In this document: positions 1 to 8,276 of the stretch, piece by piece
Numbering within the stretch: the first letter of the stretch is position 1
Layout: every line of letters starts with the position of its first letter
Source: Bacteroidales bacterium
GTDB lineage: Bacteria; Bacteroidota; Bacteroidia; Bacteroidales; UBA932
Assembly: GCA_016295245.1 (NCBI GenBank)
Contig: JAEDLO010000019.1
Span: forward strand, 1 to 21,684
DNA: 21,684 bases
Direction of reading: 5' to 3'
Notes under the pieces: model-generated
Databases searched by the model: none
Told to the model about the DNA's origin: nothing
What the model saw: the letters and a program-made list of their open reading frames with translations, nothing else
Position numbers and translations under genes: made by a program

Positions 1-1135
1 GCACCTCGTCGGTCTCCTTCATATCCATCTTGGTACCGAGGGTAACGGTTGCAAGGCTCTGGGTCTCACCACGGGTGAAGATTGCAGAACCGTGTGCGCA
101 AGGCAGGTAGTCAACCTCGCACCAGATTGGGCGCACCTGGTCGCATACGCGGCCGTCGAGGCGGATACCCTCGTCGAGAATCATATTGCGCATAGCCTCC
201 TTCTCCACAGCGTGGTAGTAGCGGCCTACAAGAGCAATCTTCTGGTCATATTCAGCCTGCTCCTCAGCGTTCTGAGGCTCAGGGATGGTAGCGATGAACT
301 CCTCCTTGATGGCCTCAAAGCCATCCTCACGCTCGTGCTTAGGCTTTGCAGACTTTGCAAGGGCGTAGCACTTGTCGTAGCAGAAGTCCTCAACTTCCTT
401 CTTGAGCTGCTCGTCTTCCACGTCGTGAGGATAGTCGCGCTTGTTGACGTCGGTTCCGAGCTCGTGCATAAGTTCCTTCTGGACGCGGCAGTGCTTCTTG
501 ATCTCCTCGTGAGCGAACTTGATAGCCTCGAGCATATCGTGCTCGGTAACCTCGTTCATCTCACCTTCAACCATCATAATGTTCTCCTCGGTGGCGGCAA
601 CCATAAGCTCGAGGTCCGAATCCTTCATCTGTGAGAAGGTCGGGTTGATTACGAATTCACCATTGATGCGGCTTACGCGAACCTCTGAAATAGGGCCTCC
701 GAACGGAAGGTCTGAGGTTGCCAGGGCGCAAGATGCTGCGAGTCCTGCAAGGGCGTCAGGCTGGATATCCTTCTCTGCTGAGATAAGGGTTACGTTGACG
801 AATACTTCAAGGTGGAAATCATCCGGCCAGAGAGGGCGGATAGGGCGGTCAATCAGACGTGAGATCAGAATCTCGTAATCGGAAGACTTGCCTTCCCTTT
901 TCATAAAGCCGCCCGGGAAACGGCCGGCTGAGTAGAATTTTTCCTTATAGTCTACGGTCAGGGGCATGAAGTCAGTGCCCTCTTTTACTTCTTTTGCCGC
1001 TGTCACAGTGGCGAGGAGCATTGTGCCTCCCATCTTGACTACGGCCGATCCGGCTGCCTGCTTGGCGAGTTTGCCGGTCTCGATTTCGATCACGCGGCCA
1101 TCCGCGAGTTCAATTCTTTTGTTAATTACGTTCAT
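1..1135 (-). CDS. pnp: Polyribonucleotide nucleotidyltransferase (PNPase), 5' part, cut by window edge
   Basis: My translation from the ATG at 1135-1133 stays open for 378 codons to the left edge, so the C-terminal half (rest of the second RNase PH domain, KH and S1 domains) lies outside. PNPase is a phosphorolytic 3'-5' exoribonuclease acting in mRNA turnover in the cytoplasm. Visible domains are a first RNase PH domain (about 1-145) with the RNA-channel motif GGFMKREGKSS near 75-85 and RLIDRPIRPLWP at 93-104, a helical linker (about 150-320), and the start of the second RNase PH domain with GIRLDGR at 323-329 and FTRGETQSLATVTLG at 353-367. Family length is usually about 700 residues. It follows rpsO, the same order as in E. 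coli. AAAGGAAAA lies just upstream of the start. I see no TAnnTTTG box in the 27 bases between the hairpin and the ATG, so transcription probably comes by read-through from rpsO. Confidence 0.97.
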   Translation of the reverse strand, partial: MNVINKRIELADGRVIEIETGKLAKQAAGSAVVKMGGTMLLATVTAAKEVKEGTDFMPLTVDYKEKFYSAGRFPGGFMKREGKSSDYEILISRLIDRPIRPLWPDDFHLEVFVNVTLISAEKDIQPDALAGLAASCALATSDLPFGGPISEVRVSRINGEFVINPTFSQMKDSDLELMVAATEENIMMVEGEMNEVTEHDMLEAIKFAHEEIKKHCRVQKELMHELGTDVNKRDYPHDVEDEQLKKEVEDFCYDKCYALAKSAKPKHEREDGFEAIKEEFIATIPEPQNAEEQAEYDQKIALVGRYYHAVEKEAMRNMILDEGIRLDGRVCDQVRPIWCEVDYLPCAHGSAIFTRGETQSLATVTLGTKMDMKETDEV

Positions 1136-1162
1136 TATTGTTTTCCTTTACGTCTTTCTCCG

Positions 1163-1195
1163 AAAAAAGGGATGGCTCCACCCGGGAACCATCCC
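1163..1195 (-). terminator. Terminator-like hairpin between rpsO and pnp
   Basis: On the minus strand GGGATGG (1195-1189) pairs with CCATCCC (1175-1169). The stem extends, past one mismatch, by TCC (minus 1187-1185) with GGA (1179-1177), and is followed by six T residues (1168-1163). This has the form of an intrinsic terminator directly after rpsO. Since pnp seems to lack its own promoter, the hairpin may attenuate rather than end transcription, or may act as a processing site, as in the E. coli rpsO-pnp spacer. The role is inferred; the structure is seen. Confidence 0.75.
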
Positions 1196-1214
1196 TCATC
1201 TTTCCTATCGTAGA

Positions 1215-1490
1215 TTATCGACGGAGACCGAGCTCCTTGACGATATTTCTGTATCTCTCGATGTCAACTTCCTGGAGGTAGTCCAGAATCTGACGTCTCT
1301 TACCTACGAGGCGGAGAAGTGAACGACGGGTAACCACGTCCTTCTTGTTCTTCTTCACGTGTTCGGTAAGGTGAGCGATACGGTAGGAAAATAAAGCAAC
1401 CTGACTCTCTGGTGAACCGGTGTCCTTATTAGACTTTCCGTACTTCGCGAAAATCTCCTGCTTCTTCTCTGGCATTAAATATTCAGCCAT
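1215..1490 (-). CDS. rpsO: 30S ribosomal protein S15
   Basis: The product has 91 residues, the usual length for S15 (about 89). S15 binds 16S rRNA early in assembly of the small subunit platform. The diagnostic stretches are GKSNKDTGSPESQVALF (residues 18-34), the helix IAHLTEHVKKNKKD (38-51) and LVGKRRQILDYL (61-72), which match S15 proteins of Bacteroidota very closely. The start at 1490 gives MAEYLMPEKK; an internal Met at residue 6 is a possible alternative, but the first ATG fits the usual N-terminal length. It stands at the head of an rpsO-pnp unit and has a good promoter at 1556-1586, giving a leader of about 61 bases that could carry S15 autoregulation. I could not identify a defined S15-binding fold in it. 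Confidence 0.98.
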   Translation of the reverse strand: MAEYLMPEKKQEIFAKYGKSNKDTGSPESQVALFSYRIAHLTEHVKKNKKDVVTRRSLLRLVGKRRQILDYLQEVDIERYRNIVKELGLRR

Positions 1491-1555
1491 TTCAGCAAAA
1501 AAGTTTAAAAGTTTATAAAAATGTTACTATGCTTCTTCCTTCCGGAAAAAGCGTG

Positions 1556-1586
1556 CAAATTTAGTTACAATACTATTAAAATGCAA
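1556..1586 (-). promoter_or_regulatory. Promoter of rpsO (Bacteroides type)
   Basis: Read on the minus strand, TTGC at 1586-1583 is followed after 19 bases by TAAATTTG at 1563-1556. This matches the Bacteroides housekeeping promoter (-33 TTTG-like box, -7 box TAnnTTTG). The predicted transcript would start near 1552, about 61 bases before the rpsO ATG. Confidence 0.7.
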
Positions 1587-1596
1587 GCATTCAGGC

Positions 1597-2793
1597 TTAA
1601 ATTCTTTCAATCTCCGGCAGGCCCTTGCTCTTGAGCAACAGATTGTAGCGGTCAAGCGCTTCAGAAACGCAATCCTTCCACGAACGTACTATGGTTTTGG
1701 AGGCTTCCAACCCGGCATCGCGCACTCTCTGAGGGTCGGCGCAAAGGTTCCTGAGCAGGGCGGCCATACTGTCGGCGTCCGGCTCCACAAGGAAGCCGTT
1801 GCGGCCGTCATCGATAATGGTGGAAGCGGTCGCTCCGCGAGCCATCACGGCAGGCGTATGGAGGGCGGCGGCTTCGCGCACCACCAGCGGCGCGTTGTCG
1901 TACAGCGACGGGAAGAGGAAGAGATTGGCAGCGGCGTAATATTGCTTGATTGCCTCCCTGTCCGTAAGCGGACCGACGAAAGTCACCTTCGGGTCAAGGC
2001 CATAGGAGTGTACGAGCTGCATCATCTCCTCCCTGGCATAGCCCGTCCCTACGAAGTACATACGGAAAGGACAGTCGGCAAGCCTGGAGAGGGAATCGAT
2101 TATCAGGCGGGTATTCTTCTCCCAGATATGCTGGCCGACGAAAAGCATCACAAACTCATCAGGAGCTATTCCAAGAGCCTTCCTTGCATCCTCGAAATAG
2201 CTCTCCGGATAGTCTGCGACCAGATCCGAGCCGTTGTCCATCACCTCAACCTCACCCTTGAAGCCATAGTCGCGGATAACATCTATCACGGACTGTTGCG
2301 GCACCCAGACAAGGTCCGCCTGGGCGTAGAAGTCCATAATTATCTTCACTGCAAGGTCAGCAGCCTTGTCCGGCATCACCCGGACGAAGTCGTCGCGATA
2401 CTTGGAGTGGAAAGTGGCCACCAGGGGCGCACCCGTAAGCTTCTTGAGCATCAGCGCAGCGTGACCTGAGGGGAAGGGACAGTGGGCGTGGAGTATCTTG
2501 AAACCCACCTTTGAAATCCTGTGAAGGAAGGCCGGGTCGATTTCAGGCACCCCGGTTACATAAGGATGACGTTTGGGCACGGGCATCGAATGATAGCTGA
2601 TGACCTCATAGTCCAGGTGGCTGTAATCCACACCCGGAACCGTTGGGGTAATGACCTTCACTCCCCCGGCCATCTTCTGCATCCACTCCGCATAGTTCTC
2701 CACGCAGACGGACACGCCGTCCATTACGGGAGGGAAACAATCACAGAACAGGCCTACATTGGCCAGTTCCTTGGAAAAAAGAAGGTCAGCCAT
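1597..2793 (-). CDS. Glycosyltransferase, GT4 family (GT-B fold)
   Basis: A 398-residue retaining glycosyltransferase of the GT4 type, probably moving a sugar from a nucleotide-sugar donor to a lipid or glycan on the cytoplasmic face of the membrane; donor and acceptor cannot be read from the sequence. The N-terminal Rossmann half (about 10-190) opens with the glycine-containing loop PPVMDGVSVCVENYA (21-35). The donor-binding half (about 205-375) contains VGQHIWEKN (219-227) and FPSLYDNAPLVVREAAALHTP (293-313 region), the EX7E element, in which the first Glu is replaced by Asp299 and the second is Glu307. No membrane segment is evident. The ATG overlaps the stop of the upstream EF-hand gene by 8 bases, so the two are probably translationally coupled. 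Resemblance to the diacylglycerol glucosyltransferase/mannosyltransferase branch (alpha-monoglucosyl-DAG type) is possible but not certain. Confidence 0.9.
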   Translation of the reverse strand: MADLLFSKELANVGLFCDCFPPVMDGVSVCVENYAEWMQKMAGGVKVITPTVPGVDYSHLDYEVISYHSMPVPKRHPYVTGVPEIDPAFLHRISKVGFKILHAHCPFPSGHAALMLKKLTGAPLVATFHSKYRDDFVRVMPDKAADLAVKIIMDFYAQADLVWVPQQSVIDVIRDYGFKGEVEVMDNGSDLVADYPESYFEDARKALGIAPDEFVMLFVGQHIWEKNTRLIIDSLSRLADCPFRMYFVGTGYAREEMMQLVHSYGLDPKVTFVGPLTDREAIKQYYAAANLFLFPSLYDNAPLVVREAAALHTPAVMARGATASTIIDDGRNGFLVEPDADSMAALLRNLCADPQRVRDAGLEASKTIVRSWKDCVSEALDRYNLLLKSKGLPEIERI

Positions 2794-4930
2794 TGATGCA
2801 AGGACAATTGATTACTCCAGTAAAATACAGGACGGCAACTATCGCAGCAATTACAAGTATTGCGATAAGCCACTTCAGAATGCACGGCATCGACTTCTTG
2901 CGGTATGGATCCGAAATGCGCAACTTTGGATACTTGGCAACGCTGGTCAGGGTGCTGCCGAACATAATGTTGACAAGCACGACAGAGTTGACTGCCCAGC
3001 CGTTTGCATTGAGCACCGGTCCGAGATTGCGCTTGCGGAGTTTCTGCCAGGCAAGGAACATCGACGGCCCTGAGATGAACACAATCATCACGGCAAGTAT
3101 GATGAAGACATTGTACCACGGATTGACTATCTTGGCGAGGGCGGTGGTCAGGTAAGCCACTGCCATACCGATGGCGGCGAAAATACCTGCAAACTTGGCG
3201 ATGTCGAACGGAGCCTGCTTCGGAGCCTCCGGTGCCTTGCCGTCGGCAGGCGTAAGATTCACATTGTTTGCCTTGTTGCTCATATCGCCCAGGACCTTGC
3301 TCTCCTTTTCGGAAGCGCTTTTGTTGATGCGCTCCGTGAGGGTGTTGGCGAACTTCTCGTACGGGCTCCAGAAAGCCTGCTTGATGCTGATCGGATTGTC
3401 CACAACCTTGGTCACGACGGCATCCCAGTCAGCTCCGCTGCGGTCATAGAACACGCCGTTGAGTCCCGGACGAAGGTTCTTGGTGCTGCCGTCCGTCATC
3501 ACGGCAACGATGTTCATAGTCTTGCCCTGGGTGCGCGAAGTGCAGGCGCAGTAGATGAGGAACATCCCGCTAAGCTTGGCCATATCGGCGTGCTTGCCCA
3601 TATCGGCAACCTTGATGCAGAGCTCGCAGCAGCGCTGGTCGATGAACAGGCGGCCGGCCTCGAAGATGGCGCGCGAACCCTCGCGGCGGCCATAGAAGTC
3701 GCTAAGCACCACATAATTGCGCAGCACGGCGGCGAAATCGCGATAAAGGTAAAGGAGCTTGCACACCTCGTCGATGGCATTTGACTCCGCCTCTAGCGCC
3801 TTGTCGGCGGCAATCAGCTCTGCGAGCGCAGCCTTGGCGTCGGAGTTCAGGATAGCGCAAACGTCGTCATAGCCGAGGGCCTCGACCTGAGCGCCCTTCT
3901 TCGAAGCGGTCCAGGCTGTGTAGGCGGCAAACTTGGCGAGAACTGCCTCCCATTGGGCCTCGCTGATGGCCTCGGCGTCAGGGTATTCCTTGTCGAGCAC
4001 AAGCGAGCGCAGGAGGGCAAAGGCAGGCTGCCAGGCAGGATTGATGCCATCAAAGCGCAGAAGCGCGTCAGCTGAAGGCCTTGCGAGCGGATACTCGGCA
4101 ATCTCCGCGCTGCAGGCTGCAAGATTCTTCGAGGCGATAGCCCCGAGAGCATCGGCAGACAGGTCGAGCGTGGCGGTGACGGCAGGATCGAAGGCTATGA
4201 GCTTGCAGCGCATAAAATAATCGGCAATCTTGTCCTTGAGGGCAAGGCAGGCGTCAAGCGCTGCGGCAGTTTCGTCCCCGAACGGGAAAATGGCGGCCTT
4301 GTCGGCAAGGGAAGCGTCTATCCAGGCTTTGTAGTCCGCGCAGGCGGCAAAGAAAGCCTCGAGCTGGGCCTCGCCGATGCCGGCTTCACCCGAGCGGTCA
4401 GAGAGCGAGCCGACGGAAGCTATAATTTTGGCCAGCAAGGCCTTAAGCTCTTCAGTTTCGCAGGAAAGGGCTGTGATCACGCCGTCACCGTTGAGTTTGG
4501 TGCCGGAAAAGATTGCGACCGTGTCGGCAGCCTCAGCGAGGCTGATCTCCTCCTTGTCAAGCTTGAGGTTGGCAAGGATTCTGCGGGCTGAATCCAGCAG
4601 GCGCCTTCCCGTCTCAGAGCTCTCGTCGAGCCTTGAAAGCGGGAGAGTGTCCGATCCCAGGAGTATCGAGTCCCTGTCCTTGAGGGCCGAGCAGAGCCAC
4701 TGTGCGGCGGCAACTATTTCATCCACGCGGATGCGACCGTCGTGATCGCTGTCCAGCAGGTCAAGAGTCTTGCGGTCGAACTCCAGCCCTTCAACAGGGC
4801 AGCTGAGCACTGTCCAAAGCTTGCGGTCAAGCTCTCCGAGGTGGGCAATATCCTCCCCCGACTCTATTTTCACCCTTACAACTCCTCCTATGGAACTGTA
4901 TTTCCATTCATAATTCTTGGTAGTAGCCAT
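2786..4930 (-). CDS. EF-hand membrane protein of unknown function
   Basis: A 714-residue protein when started at the ATG at 4930. An in-frame upstream ATG at 5008 would run through the promoter and into the divergent gene, and adds a lysine-rich stretch unlike a real N terminus, so I reject it. AGGA lies 6-9 bases before the chosen start. Residues 60-71 form a canonical EF-hand loop (DSDHDGRIRVDE: Asp at loop positions 1, 3 and 5, Gly at 6, Ile at 8, Glu at 12). A second, degenerate loop near 145-156 (LNGDGVI core) has Lys at position 1 and Ser at 12. The middle (about 160-550) is Ala/Glu/Lys-rich and helical. Three or four hydrophobic segments follow near 578-600, 605-628, 640-660 and 686-705, ending with a Cys-containing tail. 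No signal peptide is seen, so the long N-terminal part is probably cytoplasmic. I do not know the function; calcium binding is predicted only from the loop. It is the first gene of an operon with the GT4 gene. Confidence 0.85.
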   Translation of the reverse strand: MATTKNYEWKYSSIGGVVRVKIESGEDIAHLGELDRKLWTVLSCPVEGLEFDRKTLDLLDSDHDGRIRVDEIVAAAQWLCSALKDRDSILLGSDTLPLSRLDESSETGRRLLDSARRILANLKLDKEEISLAEAADTVAIFSGTKLNGDGVITALSCETEELKALLAKIIASVGSLSDRSGEAGIGEAQLEAFFAACADYKAWIDASLADKAAIFPFGDETAAALDACLALKDKIADYFMRCKLIAFDPAVTATLDLSADALGAIASKNLAACSAEIAEYPLARPSADALLRFDGINPAWQPAFALLRSLVLDKEYPDAEAISEAQWEAVLAKFAAYTAWTASKKGAQVEALGYDDVCAILNSDAKAALAELIAADKALEAESNAIDEVCKLLYLYRDFAAVLRNYVVLSDFYGRREGSRAIFEAGRLFIDQRCCELCIKVADMGKHADMAKLSGMFLIYCACTSRTQGKTMNIVAVMTDGSTKNLRPGLNGVFYDRSGADWDAVVTKVVDNPISIKQAFWSPYEKFANTLTERINKSASEKESKVLGDMSNKANNVNLTPADGKAPEAPKQAPFDIAKFAGIFAAIGMAVAYLTTALAKIVNPWYNVFIILAVMIVFISGPSMFLAWQKLRKRNLGPVLNANGWAVNSVVLVNIMFGSTLTSVAKYPKLRISDPYRKKSMPCILKWLIAILVIAAIVAVLYFTGVINCPCING

Positions 4931-4947
4931 AAATCCTGTTCGTTTTT

Positions 4948-4979
4948 TTAGAATTCTGACAAATTTAGTATTAATTTTG
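4948..4979 (+). promoter_or_regulatory. Promoter of the DUF389-phosphatase operon
   Basis: TAATTTTG at 4972-4979 matches the TAnnTTTG box on the plus strand. The -33 position carries only TTAG (4948-4951, 20 bases upstream), so this promoter looks weaker than the one facing the other way. Transcription would begin near 4983, about 10 bases before the ATG at 4993. Confidence 0.55.
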
Positions 4980-4990
4980 CACTCGTCAAA
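4960..4990 (-). promoter_or_regulatory. Promoter of the EF-hand/GT4 operon
   Basis: On the minus strand TTTG (4990-4987) and TAAATTTG (4967-4960) are separated by exactly 19 bases, a full match to the Bacteroides -33/-7 consensus. Transcription would begin near 4956, about 25 bases before the ATG at 4930. It overlaps the promoter of the divergent DUF389 gene. Confidence 0.8.
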
Positions 4991-4992
4991 AA

Positions 4993-6363
4993 ATGGGAAA
5001 TATGTCAATAATAAGTTCTATATCTCAATATATCAAAGGGATAGTCAATATGTCCGAGGACTTGGACGTGGAAGCGGCCAGCGAAAGCATCAAAAAGAAC
5101 ATACACTTCCGTGGGGCCAACGTCTTCATTCTCGCCTGCGCGATAATCATCGCATCGGTGGGACTCAACCTCAATTCCATCCCGGTAATCATCGGCGCGA
5201 TGCTCATCTCCCCTCTGATGGGACCTATCCTCGGTTTCGGTATGGGTCTGGGCACCAACGATATGAAGCTGGTGAAGCAGGCGCTCACCAACTTCTTCGT
5301 GATGGTAGGCATCAGTATCATCGCCTCTACGCTCTACTTTCTGATTTCCCCGCTGAGACTGGGCAACCAGAGCGAGCTGCTCGCAAGGACCAACCCGACC
5401 ATTTATGACGTGATGATAGCCCTGTTCGGCGGCCTCGCCGGCATCCTGGAAACCAGCAGAAAGGACAAGGGCACAGTGCTCTCGGGCGTGGCAATCGCAA
5501 CCGCCCTGATGCCTCCTCTGTGCACCGTAGGCTACGGACTCGCCCACCTCTACTGGTCATACGTTTTCGGAGCGCTCTACCTCTTCTTCATCAACAGCAT
5601 CTTCATCGCCCTGGCCACCTTCCTGGCAGTCAAGTACCTTGGCTTCAAGAGCGCAACGATTGAGGACCCCAAGACCAAGAAGAGAGCTACCCGTTCGATA
5701 GTAGCCATCCTGATCATCGTCCTCGTACCAAGCATACTCTCAGCCGTCCAGATCATCAAGGAAGAGAACTTCAAGCGAAACGTTGACCGCCTTGTCAGGG
5801 ACAACAAGACCGTGGGAAAGAGCTACATCTACGACTACAAGACCAACGAGACCGCCAAACCTGCGACCATCGAGCTCTTTATGGCCGGAGAAGTGCTAAG
5901 CAAGGAGAACCGCGAACGCATCTGGGCTGAAGCCGAAAGCTACGGCATCACCCGCAACCAGATTGTATTCCGCGAGGAAGCCGCCTCGCAGAACATCCGC
6001 TTCAACGAATCCGAGTTCGTAAAGGATATCTTAAACGACACCGAAGCAAAGATAAATACCCTCAACAGCACTGTTGACAGCCTTAACCTTGAGCTGGACA
6101 TCTTCAAGAGCGACATTATCCCGTCCGAGTCCATAGCCAGGGAGATATGCGCCCAGTACGACAACATCACGGATGTAATCCTTGCAAGGGGTGACCACAA
6201 CGAGATAGCTTCCTCAACAACCACCCGCACGCTCATCGCCATCATCCGCACCGATGGCGACTTCAGCGCTGAAGAAGAAAAGAAACTCAGCCAGTGGCTG
6301 GGAGTAAGGCTCGGTGACAGCGAAGTCAAGGTAATCATCGAAAAACCAAGCAAAAAGAAATGA
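4993..6363 (+). CDS. DUF389 (TIGR00341-type) integral membrane protein
   Basis: A 456-residue protein whose N-terminal half is the DUF389 hydrophobic domain (about 39-215). Landmark motifs are FRGANVFILACAIIIASVGLN (39-59 region), PVIIGAMLISPLMGPILG (64-81), and GGLAGILETSRKDKGTVLSG with ATALMPPLCTVGYG (146-182 region). A further hydrophobic segment lies at about 235-252. Residues 253-456 are soluble and hydrophilic, with a probable short coiled coil at 346-372. The biochemical role of DUF389 is not established; the family is only loosely thought to be a transporter or membrane sensor. I chose the ATG at 4993; 5002 and 5050 (MSEDLD) are in-frame alternatives, but related proteins have a similar N-terminal extension before the FRGA motif. 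Its stop overlaps the phosphatase start in an ATGA, implying coupled translation and a shared pathway. Confidence 0.9.
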   Translation: MGNMSIISSISQYIKGIVNMSEDLDVEAASESIKKNIHFRGANVFILACAIIIASVGLNLNSIPVIIGAMLISPLMGPILGFGMGLGTNDMKLVKQALTNFFVMVGISIIASTLYFLISPLRLGNQSELLARTNPTIYDVMIALFGGLAGILETSRKDKGTVLSGVAIATALMPPLCTVGYGLAHLYWSYVFGALYLFFINSIFIALATFLAVKYLGFKSATIEDPKTKKRATRSIVAILIIVLVPSILSAVQIIKEENFKRNVDRLVRDNKTVGKSYIYDYKTNETAKPATIELFMAGEVLSKENRERIWAEAESYGITRNQIVFREEAASQNIRFNESEFVKDILNDTEAKINTLNSTVDSLNLELDIFKSDIIPSESIAREICAQYDNITDVILARGDHNEIASSTTTRTLIAIIRTDGDFSAEEEKKLSQWLGVRLGDSEVKVIIEKPSKKK

Positions 6364-8276
6364 ACAAACACTCTTTTTCCGCCCGGCTCAGTTTCAAAAC
6401 CGTCCTGATGGGATCGGTCCTGTTTACAATCACCCTGATTGTGATCGCCATTGTCGGCGGGATAATAATGAGAAACCGCTCGATTCAGTACTCAGACCAG
6501 TGCCTGCGCTCTTCCGTGCTTGAAGCCCAGTCCACCATCAACATCATAGAGCACACCACCGACGGCATCGCCCACACCGCCCAGGAGTTCTTCCAGAGCG
6601 ACATTGCGATTGACACGGCAAGATACTACAACCTGCTTGAGACCATCGTCGAAAGCTCTCCTTTCATCCTGGGCTGCGGCTTCTATTTCGAGCCATACCG
6701 CTACGACAAGGACGAGTACTACACCGGTATCTACGCAAGCCGCGACAAATTCACCGGGGATATTGTCTATGAGTTCGATGACGACGAGGCCTGCGCCGAA
6801 GACGGCTGGGACTACTTCTCACTTGACTGGTATTCAAAGGCAAAGCAGGAGATGACCGCCCGTTGGACTCCGCCTGCGCTGGAAAATATGACCACCTACT
6901 ACCAGCTGATGACGACCTACACCTTCCCTCTCCGCGACAAGGATGGAAAGATGATAGGCGTGCTGGCCACCGACCTGGCTCTGGACTGGCTCGAGCAGCA
7001 GCTCAACAGGATAAAGCCCTACGAACACGCAAACGTGGTCCTCGCCGACCAGGATTTCAAGTTCATCTGCAATCCGATGGCCGAAGACCCGTTCAGCGGC
7101 ACTATGCTTGACACCCAATTCATCCCGGGAGTCAAGAAAATGCTCAAGGCCGAAGACATCCCTCAAAGCGGAAGCTTGTCCGTCAGGGACGGCCTGCACT
7201 ACTCGTTCATAGTGTTCAGTATGATGGAAAACGGCTGGAGGATGGCCATCGCTACACCTTACGGCGACGCCTTCGCCGATTTGTTCAGGCTGTGGCTGAT
7301 AATCTTCTCGCTCACTATCGTCTCCCTGCTCGTTCTCTACTACCTCAGCAGAAAGATTATCTTCGACGAGTCAAAGCCGATAAAGGAGTTCGCCATTGCG
7401 GCGTCCAAGATTACTGACGGCCGCTTCGACATACCTATCCCTGAAGTCAAGACCAAGGACGAGATGATGGAGCTGGGCAATGCCCTGACCTATATGCAGG
7501 ATTCCGTGACACGCTACATCGCCGAGCTCAAGACCACCACTGCTGAGAAGGAAAGGCTTGCAAGCGAACTCGACGTGGCCCGCAAGATTCAGGCGCAGAT
7601 GCTTTCGACCGACTTCCCTCAGCTCGAGGGATGCGGCATCTGGGCGAGCAGCGTGCCTGCACGCGAGGTCGGCGGCGACCTCTACGACTTCTTCGTAAAG
7701 GACAAGAACCTCTACTTCATCATAGGTGACGTTTCCGGAAAGGGCGTGCCTGCAGCCTTGCTTATGGCCATCACCATCGCGGCCTTCCGCTCTTCCTGCA
7801 AGAAGGAGCAGGATGTGTCAGAGCTTGTTTCCATCATCAACGACACCTTCTGCGAGAGCAACGAGGATATGATGTTCGTCACCCTTATTGCCGGCAAGCT
7901 CAATATGGAGACTGGCGAGGTTGACTTCTGCAATGGAGGCCATAACCCGATGGTGCTCGTAAAGGCGGACGGCAAGGCCGAATTTGTCGGCGCCAAGCCG
8001 AACATCGCCTGCGGCGTATTCGGCGGCTTCAACTTCCAGGGCCAGACCCTCAAGTTGAACAAGGGCGAGAGGCTTATCCTCTACACCGACGGCGTTACCG
8101 AAGCCGAAAGAGGCGACAAGCAGCAGTTCAGCGAGCCACGACTCATCGAATGGGCAAGCACCCACCACGAGGGCAGCGACAGGCAGATACTCGAAGGCCT
8201 CACGGGCGCAGTCACCGAATTCATCGAAGGCAACGAGCCTAACGATGATGTGACTATGCTTACGATTTCTTACTGA
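6360..8276 (+). CDS. Membrane sensor serine phosphatase (Cache-HAMP-SpoIIE/RsbU type PPM)
   Basis: A 638-residue transmembrane sensor phosphatase. TM1 is at about 13-37, an extracytoplasmic Cache-like sensor at 40-300 (including the segment FILGCGFYFEPYRYD at 102-116 and PLRDKDGKMIGVLATDLAL at 190-208), TM2 at 309-329, HAMP at 331-383, a helical linker with ASELDVARKIQAQML (401-415), and a SpoIIE/RsbU PPM domain at about 420-638. Metal-binding acidic motifs are intact: EVGGDLYDFF (436-445), GDVSGKGVPAALLMA (456-470), NGGHNP (525-530), LYTDGVTEAE (574-583) and NDDVTML (628-634). Such enzymes dephosphorylate a phospho-serine STAS anti-anti-sigma factor, freeing a partner from an RsbW-type kinase. 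No STAS gene is in this window. The start overlaps the DUF389 stop by 4 bases. The 3' end overlaps the convergent MATE-ATPase gene by 17 bases. Confidence 0.95.
   Translation: MNKHSFSARLSFKTVLMGSVLFTITLIVIAIVGGIIMRNRSIQYSDQCLRSSVLEAQSTINIIEHTTDGIAHTAQEFFQSDIAIDTARYYNLLETIVESSPFILGCGFYFEPYRYDKDEYYTGIYASRDKFTGDIVYEFDDDEACAEDGWDYFSLDWYSKAKQEMTARWTPPALENMTTYYQLMTTYTFPLRDKDGKMIGVLATDLALDWLEQQLNRIKPYEHANVVLADQDFKFICNPMAEDPFSGTMLDTQFIPGVKKMLKAEDIPQSGSLSVRDGLHYSFIVFSMMENGWRMAIATPYGDAFADLFRLWLIIFSLTIVSLLVLYYLSRKIIFDESKPIKEFAIAASKITDGRFDIPIPEVKTKDEMMELGNALTYMQDSVTRYIAELKTTTAEKERLASELDVARKIQAQMLSTDFPQLEGCGIWASSVPAREVGGDLYDFFVKDKNLYFIIGDVSGKGVPAALLMAITIAAFRSSCKKEQDVSELVSIINDTFCESNEDMMFVTLIAGKLNMETGEVDFCNGGHNPMVLVKADGKAEFVGAKPNIACGVFGGFNFQGQTLKLNKGERLILYTDGVTEAERGDKQQFSEPRLIEWASTHHEGSDRQILEGLTGAVTEFIEGNEPNDDVTMLTISY

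Noticed and set aside
92..634. 180-codon open frame on the plus strand
   Set aside because: Antisense to pnp, which reads through as a clear PNPase on the minus strand.
4931..5008. N-terminal extension of the EF-hand protein from an ATG at 5008
   Set aside because: It would span the -33/-7 boxes of its own promoter and overlap the divergent DUF389 gene; the ATG at 4930 has AGGA upstream.
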